Under the pieces are notes generated by a model that saw nothing but the letters and a program-made list of their open reading frames with translations, was not told where the DNA came from and made no database searches. Positions 34,608 through 43,389 of a stretch of DNA of 64,000 nucleotides are shown here, piece by piece. Origin of the DNA: Pseudomonas asturiensis (GTDB taxonomy: Bacteria; Pseudomonadota; Gammaproteobacteria; Pseudomonadales; Pseudomonadaceae); assembly GCF_900143095.1 (NCBI RefSeq), contig NZ_FRDA01000004.1:429698-493697 (forward strand), given 5' to 3'. The position numbers and the translations under genes were made by a program. Every line of letters begins with the position of its first letter. The first letter of the stretch is position 1.

Positions 34608-36026
34608 TCAGGGCATGATCGGTGGTGTGTAGGTCAGTGTCGTGCCCAGCGCCCATAGCAGGAAAAGCACCAGCGGCGCGTGGACCAGCAACTGGACGAA
34701 CGAAAAACCGATCAGGTCGCGCGCCTTCAACCCCAACACGCCCAGCAACGGCAACATATAGAACGGGTTGATCAGATTGGGCAGGGCTTCGGCCGCGTTG
34801 TAAATCTGTACCGCCCAGCCCAGGTGGTACTGCAGTTCGTTGGCGACCTGCATCACGTAAGGCGCTTCGATAATCCATTTGCCGCCGCCCGACGGGATAA
34901 AGAAGCCGAGCACGGCCGAGTACACGCCCATCAATACCGCGTAGGTATCGTGCGAAGCGATGCTGGTGAAGAACGTCGAAATGTAATGCGCCAGGGTTTG
35001 CGCATCGCCACCTTTGACCGTGGTCAGCAGCGCGGCAATCGAGCCATAGAGCGGAAACTGGATCAGCACGCCCGTGGTGGTCGGTACAGCGCGCGCCACG
35101 GCATCCAGGAAACTGCGTGGCCGCCAGTGCAACAGTGCGCCCAGCATAATGAACAGGAAGTTGTAGGTGTTCAGGCCGGAAATCGCGGTGATCGCCGGCT
35201 TGGTCGAAAACTCGTTGAACAGCCAGCCCGCGCCCAGCAGCACCATCAGAATGATCAGCAGCGGGCTGTATTCCAGCCATTCGCCAGGACGCGAGCGGGC
35301 AGGCAGGGGTGGCAGGTTGAAGGCCGGGTCCACACCGCAGGCCTTGGCATCGCGGGCGCTGTTGGGGCCAGGCGCTGTGGCGTAGGCAACGATCAGCGAA
35401 ATGACCACCAGTGCCGCCAGCATCACCCCGGACTGCCAGAGGAAGATGGTTTCGGTGAAGGGGATGACACCCGTGATCGCCAGGATCGACGGGGGCAGGC
35501 TGGCCGGATTGGCCTGCAGTTGTGCCGCCGATGACGACAGCCCCAACGCCCAGACGGCACCCAGCCCCAGATAGGCCGCTGCACCGGCGGCTCGATAGTC
35601 CATGCGCAGATCGGTGCGGCGGGCGAGGGCACGCACCAGCAAGCCCCCGAACACCAGCGACAGGCCCCAGTTGAGCAGAGACGCGAGCATGGAAATCAAG
35701 GCCACCCAGGCCACTGCCGAGCGGCCGTTGCGCGGAATGCGCGCCAGTCGGTCGATCAGCCTGACAGCAGGCGGCGAGCTGGCCACCACATAGCCGCCGA
35801 TCACCACGAAGGCCATCTGCATGGTGAACGGAATCAGGCTCCAGAAGCCGTCACCGAACGCCTTGGCCGCTTCGGCAGGCCTTGCGCCGATGGCCAGCGT
35901 TGCCACGGTGACAATCACCACTGCCAGGGCAGCGAAGACCCATGAGTCGGGGAACCAGCGTTCAGCCCAGGCGGCGCAGCGCAGGGCAAATCGGGCGGAG
36001 CGGCTTTCTTCGAGGTTGGCGGCCAT
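34608..36026 (-). CDS. atoE: Short-chain fatty acid transporter (AtoE family)
   Basis: 472-aa inner-membrane permease with about 12 helices and family hallmarks (WNWGLSLVFGG-like LLNWGLSLVFGGLLVRALAR, FFIPSGGGKWIIEAPYVMQ, INPFYMLPLLGVLGLKARDL). It would import acetoacetate, butyrate or a related short-chain acid, which the two CoA-transferase genes upstream would activate. A REP-type inverted pair separates it from them. The stop lies 16 bases from the convergent marR stop. Confidence 0.92.
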   Translation of the reverse strand: MAANLEESRSARFALRCAAWAERWFPDSWVFAALAVVIVTVATLAIGARPAEAAKAFGDGFWSLIPFTMQMAFVVIGGYVVASSPPAVRLIDRLARIPRNGRSAVAWVALISMLASLLNWGLSLVFGGLLVRALARRTDLRMDYRAAGAAAYLGLGAVWALGLSSSAAQLQANPASLPPSILAITGVIPFTETIFLWQSGVMLAALVVISLIVAYATAPGPNSARDAKACGVDPAFNLPPLPARSRPGEWLEYSPLLIILMVLLGAGWLFNEFSTKPAITAISGLNTYNFLFIMLGALLHWRPRSFLDAVARAVPTTTGVLIQFPLYGSIAALLTTVKGGDAQTLAHYISTFFTSIASHDTYAVLMGVYSAVLGFFIPSGGGKWIIEAPYVMQVANELQYHLGWAVQIYNAAEALPNLINPFYMLPLLGVLGLKARDLIGFSFVQLLVHAPLVLFLLWALGTTLTYTPPIMP

Positions 36027-36103
36027 CTGGGCGTCCTGTTGTCATTATTATGGGGGGCACGTGTGCGAGAGTTTCCGGCGTGTCTCGTGGCAAACACCGG
36101 ACG

Positions 36104-36189
36104 GTGGGAGGCGGCTTGCCAGCGATGACGTCAGTTCAGTCGCAGCGGTAGCGCCTGAAAAAACCTGTCGCCGGCAAGCCGCCTCCCAC
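36104..36189. repeat. Inverted pair of REP-like palindromes
   Basis: GTGGGAGGCGGCTTGCCAGCGA (36104-36125) and TCGCCGGCAAGCCGCCTCCCAC (36168-36189) are near-perfect inverted copies about 42 bases apart. The unit matches the Pseudomonas REP family in which GTGGGAG(C/G)GGGCTTGC is typical. Paired REPs of this kind are mobilised by REP-associated transposases and often stabilise upstream mRNA. It lies inside the ato-type operon, between the CoA-transferase B subunit and atoE. Confidence 0.75.
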
Positions 36190-36269
36190 AGGAGATTGCG
36201 TTTATTCAGCAAGTTACATTTTTGTATGAAGAGCAGTCGTTTGAAACAGGTTTGCGTCAGGTTGCTGGA

Positions 36270-36926
36270 TCAAAACGTCATCTCGATCACATCATCCGGC
36301 ACGATCAGCTTGCCAGCGGTCTTGGCGATGATTTCCTCAACGCTGACCCCAGGCGCACGTTCGCGAAGGATGAACGCGCCGTCTTCGATTTCAAGATAGG
36401 CCAGATCAGTCAATACCTTGCGGATACAGCCCGCACCGGTCAGTGGCAGGCTGCAGCGGGGCAGCAGTTTGGATTCGCCGTCCTTGGAAGCATGGGTCAT
36501 GGTCACGATGATGTTGTCCGCGCCCGCCACCAGATCCATTGCGCCGCCCATGCCCTTGACCAGCTTGCCGGGAATCATCCACGAGGCGATGTTGCCCTCG
36601 ACGTCCACCTCGAATGCGCCCAGTACCGTGAGGTCCACATGGCCGCCACGGATCATGGCGAAGGATTCGGCCGAGGAGAAAATCGACGCGCCGACACGGG
36701 CGGTGACGGTTTGTTTGCCGGCGTTGATCATGTCGGCGTCGATGGTTTCTTCAGTCGGAAATTCGCCCATGCCCAACAGGCCGTTTTCCGACTGCAGCAT
36801 GACGTCGATGTCACTGGGGACATAGTTGGCGACCAGCGTCGGAATGCCGATCCCCAGATTCACGTAATAGCCGTCCTTGAGTTCGCGGGCGACGCGTTGA
36901 GCCATTTGTTCGCGGGAAAGTGCCAT
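36270..36926 (-). CDS. 3-oxoacid CoA-transferase subunit B
   Basis: 218-aa beta subunit of a heterodimeric SCOT-family CoA-transferase, carrying the catalytic Glu47 in LQSENGLLGMG. The GGHVDLTVLGAFEVDVEGN and HASKDGESKLLPRCSLPLTG signatures are present. ATG 36926 (MALSREQMAQ) follows the family and is preceded by a usable purine-rich site. The enzyme moves CoA from succinyl-CoA or another donor to a 3-oxoacid. Gene order resembles the P. aeruginosa dhcR-dhcA-dhcB region, so dehydrocarnitine is as likely a substrate as acetoacetate. Confidence 0.92.
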   Translation of the reverse strand: MALSREQMAQRVARELKDGYYVNLGIGIPTLVANYVPSDIDVMLQSENGLLGMGEFPTEETIDADMINAGKQTVTARVGASIFSSAESFAMIRGGHVDLTVLGAFEVDVEGNIASWMIPGKLVKGMGGAMDLVAGADNIIVTMTHASKDGESKLLPRCSLPLTGAGCIRKVLTDLAYLEIEDGAFILRERAPGVSVEEIIAKTAGKLIVPDDVIEMTF

Positions 36927-36985
36927 GGTCTGAAATCTCTTTGTTGTTGTGTGCCGATTCCTGCTTCGTGTAGCGCCTGTCACCT

Positions 36986-37687
36986 TCAGGATTTTTTGAG
37001 GGTGCGCTGCTCGATGCGTTTTTCGAAAGTGCCCTGGATCACACGGTCGACATAAATGCCGGGCGTGTGGATCTGGGTCGGCAACAGCACGCCGGGTTCG
37101 ACGATTTCCTCGACCTCGACCACAGTGATCCGGCCGGCGGTGGCGACCACCGGGTTGAAGTTTTGCGCGGTGTGACGATAGATCACATTGCCGAAGTGGT
37201 CGGCCTTCCAGCCTTTGATCAACGCGAAGTCACCGGTGATGGCTTCTTCGAGGATCACGTTGCGGCCATTGAACTGCCGGGTTTCCTTGCCCTCAGCCAC
37301 CGGGGTGCCGTAACCGGTGGCGGTGTAGAACGCCGGAATCCCTGCGCCGCCAGCACGAAGTTTTTCAGCCAGGGTACCTTGCGGCGTGAGTTCGACTTCC
37401 AGCTCGCCGCTCAGCAACTGGCGTTCGAACAGCGCGTTTTCACCGACATAGGAAGAAATCATTTTTCGAATCTGGCGGTCTTCGAGCAGGATACCCAGGC
37501 CGAAGCCATCGACGCCGCAGTTATTGGAGACCACCGTCAGGCCCTTGATGCCCATGCGCTTGATCTGCGCAATCAGGTTTTCCGGGATGCCGCACAGGCC
37601 GAAGCCGCCGCACAGCACGGTCATGTTGTCGGTCAGCCCGGCGAGGGCCTCTTCGTAAGTCGCCACTCGCTTGTCGAGTCCAGCCAT
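36986..37687 (-). CDS. 3-oxoacid CoA-transferase subunit A
   Basis: 233-aa alpha subunit. Typical motifs are [13 protein letters not shown] (CoA-binding glycine loop), [14 protein letters not shown], and [18 protein letters not shown]. It is the first gene of the minus-strand operon A - B - atoE, with subunit B starting 59 bases downstream. The divergent LysR regulator 126 bases away is the likely controller. No thiolase gene (atoB) is present between these genes, unlike in P. aeruginosa as I recall it. Confidence 0.92.
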   Translation of the reverse strand: MAGLDKRVATYEEALAGLTDNMTVLCGGFGLCGIPENLIAQIKRMGIKGLTVVSNNCGVDGFGLGILLEDRQIRKMISSYVGENALFERQLLSGELEVELTPQGTLAEKLRAGGAGIPAFYTATGYGTPVAEGKETRQFNGRNVILEEAITGDFALIKGWKADHFGNVIYRHTAQNFNPVVATAGRITVVEVEEIVEPGVLLPTQIHTPGIYVDRVIQGTFEKRIEQRTLKKS

Positions 37688-37813
37688 GATGATCCGCCTT
37701 TTATAGTTGTGACCGGCACGTGCTGCCGGAGGATCGCGTTGACGGTATCTTCTCTCGGCTTCAGTGATTTGTTAATTTTGTTTTTCTGATCGATTGATAA
37801 GAAATATAAATAT

Positions 37814-38707
37814 ATGAACGTGAAACAGCTTCGAGCGTTTCTGGCCGTCGCGCAGTACCTGAGTTTCGCTCAGGCGGGTGAGCGACTGCATGTGTCGCAA
37901 CCGGCGTTGAGCCTGACGATCAAGAGCCTTGAGGAAGACCTGGGCGGCCAGTTGCTGACGCGTACTACGCGTAATGTCAGCCTGACGCCAGAGGGCGAGA
38001 CGCTGTTGCCGCTGGCGCGCCAGCTGCTGGCAGATTGGGACAACACTGAAGAATTGCTGCGCCAGCGTTTCACCCTGCAAATGGGGCGCGTGTCCATCGC
38101 TGCCATGCCTTCGTTCGCAGGCAATCTGTTGCCCGGCGCGCTGAAGACCTTTCGTGGGCGCTACCCTCGGGTCAACGTGGCGGTGCATGACGTGGTCAAT
38201 GAGCAGGTGCTGGAGATGGTGCGCCATCGCCGTGTCGAACTGGGCATAGGCTTTGAGCCCGAATCGAGCAATGCGCTGTCGTTCACACCGTTCTACATGG
38301 ACCGATTCGTCGCGGTGGTCTCCACTGAATCGCCGTTGGCCGGGCGCACCGAGGTGTCCTGGGCCGAACTGCTGCAGGAGGATTTTATCGCGCTACAACG
38401 CCCATCCGCCGTGCGTTTGCTGCTGGAACACGCCATCGAGTCACAGCATGGCAAGTTATCGGTGGCGTTCGAAAGTCATCAGCTGTCGACCATCGGGCGT
38501 ATGGTCGCCAACGGCCTGGGTGTGAGCGCGGTGCCGTCGCTGTGCATTGCGCAGATGCAGGAGCTGGGCGCGCATTGCGTGCCATTGATCGAGCCGCGTA
38601 TCGAACGGCGCATCGGGCTGATGATGCTGGCCGATCACAAACTGTCGGCGGCGGCCCAGGCGCTACGCGAGGTGTTGATCGGGCATGCCCGTGAACAGGG
38701 CATGTGA
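37814..38707 (+). CDS. LysR-family transcriptional regulator, divergent to the CoA-transferase operon
   Basis: 297-aa regulator. The helix-turn-helix is at residues 1-60 (MNVKQLRAFLAVAQYLSFAQ, LHVSQPALSLTIKSLEEDLG). The effector domain has the usual two alpha/beta lobes. The start codon lies in a very AT-rich stretch without a clear Shine-Dalgarno sequence, suggesting weak translation. The position opposite the CoA-transferase genes makes it their probable activator, like DhcR in P. aeruginosa; that is inference from layout. Confidence 0.92.
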   Translation: MNVKQLRAFLAVAQYLSFAQAGERLHVSQPALSLTIKSLEEDLGGQLLTRTTRNVSLTPEGETLLPLARQLLADWDNTEELLRQRFTLQMGRVSIAAMPSFAGNLLPGALKTFRGRYPRVNVAVHDVVNEQVLEMVRHRRVELGIGFEPESSNALSFTPFYMDRFVAVVSTESPLAGRTEVSWAELLQEDFIALQRPSAVRLLLEHAIESQHGKLSVAFESHQLSTIGRMVANGLGVSAVPSLCIAQMQELGAHCVPLIEPRIERRIGLMMLADHKLSAAAQALREVLIGHAREQGM

Positions 38708-38816
38708 AGGGCGTGTGAAAGTCGATAGCCACTATCACGGCGGTTGATTTCTGCCGCGACAGGGCGGGGCGTAACCTTGCTTCATTCCCGAAATGAAGCC
38801 AGCCTGGAGGCCCCTC

Positions 38817-39098
38817 ATGAACCGCATACTCGCCCTCGCTCTTGTCCTGTCATTCACCGTCGCACTGGTCTCCGGCTGCTCCACGCATCACGCCGTCGAG
38901 CTGCGACCTTACTCTGCCGAAGAGAGCCACCAGCTGGCGCTGGAAGACCTGAATCGTCGTGGTCTGTCCTTTGAGGAATATCAGGCCCGCAAGGCGCAAT
39001 TGCTGGCGGACCCGCAGATTCAGCAGGCTCGCGAGTTCGACAGCCAGGGTGAGATCAGCGTTGATCGTGGTGCGCTGACTCAGAATCCTCAGGGTTAA
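38817..39098 (+). CDS. Small lipoprotein of unknown function
   Basis: 93-aa exported protein. The signal peptide ends in a lipobox VSGC (Cys near residue 22). The mature part is short, charged and helical (LRPYSAEESHQLALEDLNRR, LSFEEYQARKAQLLADP). That motif resembles an SHOCT-like short helical segment, but I would not assign the domain. ATG 38817 has TGGAGG about 7 bases ahead; an earlier ATG at 38793 has no good site. It stands alone after the LysR gene. Confidence 0.78.
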   Translation: MNRILALALVLSFTVALVSGCSTHHAVELRPYSAEESHQLALEDLNRRGLSFEEYQARKAQLLADPQIQQAREFDSQGEISVDRGALTQNPQG

Positions 39099-39223
39099 CA
39101 GTCCGTCTCAGCCAACGTCTTTCGTCAAACTGTACGGTAAGAAACTTCGCTTAACTGTCCATGTGTTTCCTGTCCGCCCTTCGATAGGGTGAGTGCCTGA
39201 CTCACACACACCTGGACCGCGTC

Positions 39224-39832
39224 ATGTCGTTCTCTCTGGATCTATTGCTGGCCTTTGCGCTGTTTGCGTTCGTCACCTCGGTCACCCCCGGCCCCAACAA
39301 CATGATGTTGCTGGCTTCGGGCGTCAACTTCGGTTTCGGCCGTACGCTGCCGCACATGCTGGGCATCAGCATCGGTTTCTTCGTCCTGGTGCTGGCGGTG
39401 GGATTTGGTCTGGGCAGCGTATTCAAGGCCTGGCCAGTGCTCTATACGCTGTTGCGTTACCTGGGCGCCGCCTACCTGCTGTACCTGGCGTGGAAGATCG
39501 CCACGTCCGGCCCGGCATCGGATTCGACCGAAAGCCGCGGCCAGCCCATGAGCTTTATGGGCGCGGCACTGTTTCAGTGGGTCAACCCCAAAGCCTGGAT
39601 CATGGCGATTGGCGCAATCAGCACTTACACGCCGATGCAGGGTTATTTCACCAATGTGATCATCATCTCGGGCGTGTTCGCACTGATCAACCTGCCAAGC
39701 GTGGGCATCTGGGCCGGATTCGGCAGCCTGCTGCGCAACGTATTACGCGATCCGGTAGGGCTGCGAATCTTCAACGGCGTGATGGCGGCCTTGCTGGTGG
39801 CTTCGCTGTATCCGCTGATCGTCGAACATTGA
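39224..39832 (+). CDS. LysE/RhtB-family amino-acid exporter
   Basis: 202-aa membrane protein with six hydrophobic segments and the family signature SVTPGPNNMMLLASG near the N-terminus. It also shows FQWVNPKAWIMAIGAI, the conserved mid-protein motif. Members export lysine, threonine, homoserine or related amino acids; the substrate is not predictable here. There is no adjacent LysR or Lrp regulator on this strand. A REP-like hairpin follows the stop. Confidence 0.9.
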   Translation: MSFSLDLLLAFALFAFVTSVTPGPNNMMLLASGVNFGFGRTLPHMLGISIGFFVLVLAVGFGLGSVFKAWPVLYTLLRYLGAAYLLYLAWKIATSGPASDSTESRGQPMSFMGAALFQWVNPKAWIMAIGAISTYTPMQGYFTNVIIISGVFALINLPSVGIWAGFGSLLRNVLRDPVGLRIFNGVMAALLVASLYPLIVEH

Positions 39833-39842
39833 GTCTGCTTTC

Positions 39843-39861
39843 GTGGGAGGTCCGCTCCCAC
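39843..39861. terminator. Short REP-like hairpin between convergent lysE-type and ssuE genes
   Basis: GTGGGAG / CTCCCAC with a 5-base loop lies in the 51-base convergent gap. The sequence is the tip of the Pseudomonas REP palindrome and is followed by an AAAA run on the plus strand. It could end transcription from the right, since the run reads TTTT on the minus strand before the hairpin; its function is uncertain. Confidence 0.45.
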
Positions 39862-39883
39862 AAAATCTGGCGTTGTCAGTGGA

Positions 39884-40465
39884 TTACAACGCCAGTTGCA
39901 AATGTCCACCCGCTGCCTTGTGGCGCGCCTGCAATCGGTGTTGCAGGCTCAAGTAAAAATGCTCAAGCCCTTCATGCAGGCGCTCGGTAAGGATGTCGTC
40001 CAGTGTGCCGCCTTCTTCGTTGTCGCTGTAAGTGATCTGGGTATCGATGGCGAAGACCCCGTGCAACACTTCCTGAGATTTAAGCGCTGACAGCACAGGC
40101 TTCAAGGCGTAATCCACCGCCAGCATATGGGCGATGCTGCCGCCGGTTGCCAGTGGCAGCACGACCTTGCCGTGCAGGGCGCGTTCGGGCAAAAGATCCA
40201 GCAGGGTTTTCAGTGCGCCGGAAAACGAGGCCTTGTAGACCGGTGTGCCGATCAACAGACCGTCGGCCTGCCGCACCGCCTCGATAAATTCCAGCACCTT
40301 GGGGCTGTCGAATTTCGCGAACAGCAAATCTTCAGCATTGAAGTCGCGAATGCGCAACGTGGTAACGCCGACGCCATGACGTTGCAACCATCGGCCAGCA
40401 TGAGCCAGCACGACACCTGAACGGGATTTGGGAGAGGGACTGCCTGAAAGTGACACAACGAGCAT
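39884..40465 (-). CDS. ssuE: NAD(P)H-dependent FMN reductase (SsuE/MsuE family)
   Basis: 193-aa flavodoxin-like reductase supplying FMNH2. FMN-phosphate loop [11 protein letters not shown] is at residues 6-16, and [21 protein letters not shown] near residue 75-95 is diagnostic for SsuE/MsuE-type reductases. ATG 40465 ([10 protein letters not shown]) starts the fold; the open frame upstream is not protein-like. It is an isolated gene without ssuA/D/C/B neighbours. It could serve the MsuD monooxygenase at 18983-20122, which lacks its own reductase here. Confidence 0.87.
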   Translation of the reverse strand: MLVVSLSGSPSPKSRSGVVLAHAGRWLQRHGVGVTTLRIRDFNAEDLLFAKFDSPKVLEFIEAVRQADGLLIGTPVYKASFSGALKTLLDLLPERALHGKVVLPLATGGSIAHMLAVDYALKPVLSALKSQEVLHGVFAIDTQITYSDNEEGGTLDDILTERLHEGLEHFYLSLQHRLQARHKAAGGHLQLAL

Positions 40466-40661
40466 GCGGGAATTCCTTGCGATAAGCGTAAGGCGGTAAA
40501 GCAGCTTGTGTGCCAGACCTGCGTGCCTTTGCGTGGGCCCCTTGAATACGGGGGGCAAAGCCCTGTTCCCACGAAAGCAGCGATCGCACTCGCTGCTGAT
40601 AAGCCGGGCAAGTGTTGAATGGCTGTTGCGCCAGCAACACTCCGAGTGCCAAAACGCAGGC

Positions 40662-40691
40662 AAAAAAATCCCCGCAACCGAAGTTGCAGGG
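40662..40691 (-). terminator. Rho-independent terminator of the exopolysaccharide operon
   Basis: On the minus strand CCCTGCAAC and GTTGCGGGG close a TTCG tetraloop (C(UUCG)G, exceptionally stable in RNA), followed by A and seven T. It lies 24 bases after the wza stop. The rest of 40466-40714 holds inverted repeats such as CGTGGG/CCCACG (40532-40537 and 40568-40573) and the ssuE promoter area, but no gene. Confidence 0.9.
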
Positions 40692-40714
40692 AGGGCGTGT
40701 GGCGATGAGCCTGA

Positions 40715-41803
40715 TCAGTTACTGAAGGCGGCGCCGGTCTGGACGACGCTGGCCGAGCCCAGCAACTGGCTGATGAACCGGCTCCAACGGGTGATGTTGG
40801 CCGGGCCGACGAACACCACGTCCTGTGCTTTGAGTTCGAATTGACCGGCCAGCAGGTAGGCAGTGGGCTTCTTGGCGTTCAGGTGGTAGACCGTAGACGG
40901 CGCGTCGGCGAAGTTCTCTGCGCCGCGAATCACATACACCGCGTCGCCATCGGCACTGTCCGGGCTGAGGCCGCCTGCATTGCCCAGGGCTTCCAGCAAC
41001 GTCACGCTGGTGGTAGCGAAAGAAATCACCTGCGGATTACGCACCTCGCCCAGCACGTAGATCTTGTTCTTGGAGCTGCTGTTGAGGTGCAGGTAGTCGC
41101 CGTCCTTGAGAAAGATCCGGCTCAGTTGCGAGCCTTTGCGGTTGAGCGAATCGATGTCGATCAGGTAGTCGCGGCCGTCGCGTCGCAGGGTCAGGCCGGC
41201 CAGATTGGCATCGGTCAGGTCAATGCCGGCAACGCTGATCGCCTGCACCAGGCTCAACGGAATGTTGGTGATCGACTGCGGCCCGGGGGTCTTGAAGGCA
41301 CCGGACAGCAGCACGCGCTGGTTGTTGTAACGCAGCACTTTCACGTCCACTTTGACCTCGGTGTATTGCGGCGCGAGGCCCATGCGCAGTTGTTCGCGAA
41401 TCTGGCTGACGGTCTTGCCGCCCGCGCGGATTCGACCCACATAGGGGAAAAACAACGTACCGTCGCTCAGCACTTCCCGGGTGTTGGCGTCCAGTTGATC
41501 CTGCGAACCGGGGGCGGTCAGTTCAGGGTGTTCGAAGACCGTCACCAGCAGCGTGTCGCCAGGCCCGACGATGTACTCCGGCGTCTTGTAGTTCAGCAAT
41601 TCGGCGGGCAATCCGTTGGTATCAGCGGCAACGCGCTGCTGTTGTTGCTGCAAACTTTTAGGGCTGATGTCGACCAGCTGCGCCTTGGGTTCGTCCGGGT
41701 CGCTGGTGGTGATATCGCCAGGTGTCATGTGTTGGCCGGGCGCGAATACGCACCCTTGCAGGATCAGAGAGGAGAGCAGCAAGACAGCCAGGCTTCGATT
41801 CAT
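40715..41803 (-). CDS. wza: Polysaccharide export outer-membrane lipoprotein (Wza family)
   Basis: 362-aa translocon that forms the outer-membrane channel for the polymer. Lipobox LILQGC (Cys near residue 18) follows a short signal peptide. The Poly_export region shows YIVGPGDTLLVTVFEHPEL and DGTLFFPYVGRIRAGGKTVSQI, and SLBB repeats follow (RVLLSGAFKTPGPQSITNIPL, KIYVLGEVRNPQVI). The C-terminal amphipathic helix ends NITRWSRFISQLLG, close to Wza of E. coli. Start ATG 41803; upstream frame is a 164-base spacer after wcaJ. It is the last gene of the operon, unusual since wza normally leads wza-wzb-wzc. Confidence 0.93.
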   Translation of the reverse strand: MNRSLAVLLLSSLILQGCVFAPGQHMTPGDITTSDPDEPKAQLVDISPKSLQQQQQRVAADTNGLPAELLNYKTPEYIVGPGDTLLVTVFEHPELTAPGSQDQLDANTREVLSDGTLFFPYVGRIRAGGKTVSQIREQLRMGLAPQYTEVKVDVKVLRYNNQRVLLSGAFKTPGPQSITNIPLSLVQAISVAGIDLTDANLAGLTLRRDGRDYLIDIDSLNRKGSQLSRIFLKDGDYLHLNSSSKNKIYVLGEVRNPQVISFATTSVTLLEALGNAGGLSPDSADGDAVYVIRGAENFADAPSTVYHLNAKKPTAYLLAGQFELKAQDVVFVGPANITRWSRFISQLLGSASVVQTGAAFSN

Positions 41804-41967
41804 GGGTGTGTTCCTTCGTGACGGTGCACCTTGCACCTGAATGATGTCGTTACGTCCATTTCCACTACCGGCAGCAGCACCGGTCCACGTCGTGATTGTT
41901 TTTAGCGCGCGCACATACCTCCCTCCGGGCCAAGGCTGCCGGAGCCGTCGTCTAGTCAATGGAATGC

Positions 41968-43377
41968 TCAGAAGGCGTTCTTGTTGAAGAAGCCCTTGAA
42001 CAGCGTCAGCAGAATGATTTTGAGATCCAGCCAGATCGACCAGTGCTCGATGTATTCCAGGTCGAACTCGATCCTTTTGCGCATCTTGTCCAGCGTGTCG
42101 GTTTCTCCGCGCCAGCCGTTGATCTGTGCCCAGCCGGTGATGCCCGGCTTGACCTTGTGACGCAACATGTAGCCGCTGACCTGTTTGCGATATTGCTCGT
42201 TGTGGGCCACGGCATGCGGGCGCGGGCCGACGATGGACATGTCGCCGCGCAGCACGTTGAAAAACTGTGGCAGTTCATCCAGAGAGGTACGACGCAGGAA
42301 CGCGCCCAGCGGCGTGATGCGTGTGTCGTTGCGGGTGGCCTGGCGCACCACATCGCCGTTTTCCTGCACGTTCATGCTGCGAAACTTCCAGACCATGATC
42401 GGCCGACCGTCCAGCCCGTAACGGCGCTGGCGAAACAACACCGGACCGGGTGAGGTGAGCTTGATGGTCAGTGCGATGAGTAACAGCGGTAGCGCGATCA
42501 GCATCAGGATCAGGCTCGACAACAGGATGTCTTCCGCGCGTTTGACCAGGCTCCAGGCGCCGTCCATGGGCGAGTCGAAAATGCTGATGCTGGCCAGTCC
42601 ATTGATGCTTTCACTACGCGCATGCAACAGCTCGAACATAAAGACGTCGGGTATCAGGTACACCGAGACCGTGGTGTCGCTCAGGCCGGTGATCAATTCC
42701 CGCAGGTGCGGTTCGGCGCTGAACGCCAGCGTGATGTACACCTTGTCGATCCGGCCCTCACGCGCGTCGTCGACCAGTTGCTCCAGGTTGCCCAGCACCG
42801 GCAGCCTGCGTCTCTGACGGCCCAGCTCCATCTGTTGCGGATTCGAGTCGTAGAAGCCCAGCAGATTCAGGCCCATCCAGGGCGCGCTGGAAATTGACTG
42901 GGCCAGCCGCTCGCCGACCTGACCGGTGCCCACGATCGCCACGCGCCGGGTGTTGAAACCATGACGGCGCAGGCTGTGTAGCAGCAGACGAATCAGCAGG
43001 CGATAACCGCACAGAATCGCCAGCACCAGTGCGAACCAGGTCATCTGCCCGTCATCGGGCAGTTTGTCGCGGTTGAGCACCAGATAGTCCACTGACAGCA
43101 AAATGATGAAGGTCAGTGCCCAGTAATTGAACACCTTGGTCAGCTCGCGCAGGATCCGCTCGCCGCGCCAGGAGCCGTATAGCTGGTGGTACTCGCCGAC
43201 CCAGTGAAAGACCAGCACAGCCAGAATGATATGTAGCCAGGCCTCGCTGCTCTCGGTCATTGCCAGTCGGCTTTGCCAGTAACCCATCAGTACGATGACC
43301 GCCAGATCCAGCAGGCGGTGGGCGACCGATAGCGCTGACTGATGGGCATGAAGAATGCCGCGAACGGAGGTGCGCAT
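41968..43377 (-). CDS. Undecaprenyl-phosphate glucose/galactose phosphotransferase (WcaJ-type initiating enzyme)
   Basis: 469-aa polyisoprenyl-phosphate hexose-1-phosphate transferase that starts each repeat unit on the lipid carrier. The N-terminus has four to five helices, then a Rossmann-like CoA-binding domain (VAIVGTGQVGERLAQ). The catalytic C-terminal domain shows SPGPVLFRQRRYGLDG, VWKFRSMN, TSLDELPQFFNVLRGDMSIV and GPRP. The Asp-Glu pair in SLDELPQ is the catalytic site in the family. It lies between wza and a GT4 gene in the EPS operon. The first sugar is probably glucose, by homology with WcaJ; PslA-like enzymes are the alternative. Confidence 0.93.
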   Translation of the reverse strand: MRTSVRGILHAHQSALSVAHRLLDLAVIVLMGYWQSRLAMTESSEAWLHIILAVLVFHWVGEYHQLYGSWRGERILRELTKVFNYWALTFIILLSVDYLVLNRDKLPDDGQMTWFALVLAILCGYRLLIRLLLHSLRRHGFNTRRVAIVGTGQVGERLAQSISSAPWMGLNLLGFYDSNPQQMELGRQRRRLPVLGNLEQLVDDAREGRIDKVYITLAFSAEPHLRELITGLSDTTVSVYLIPDVFMFELLHARSESINGLASISIFDSPMDGAWSLVKRAEDILLSSLILMLIALPLLLIALTIKLTSPGPVLFRQRRYGLDGRPIMVWKFRSMNVQENGDVVRQATRNDTRITPLGAFLRRTSLDELPQFFNVLRGDMSIVGPRPHAVAHNEQYRKQVSGYMLRHKVKPGITGWAQINGWRGETDTLDKMRKRIEFDLEYIEHWSIWLDLKIILLTLFKGFFNKNAF

Positions 43378-43389
43378 GACAGTGCTCGC

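Noticed and set aside
36140..36152. AGCGGTAGCGC inside the REP doublet, similar to an ops core
   Set aside because: It lacks the leading GG and the terminal T of the ops core, is not in a polysaccharide leader and lies within a repeat spacer.
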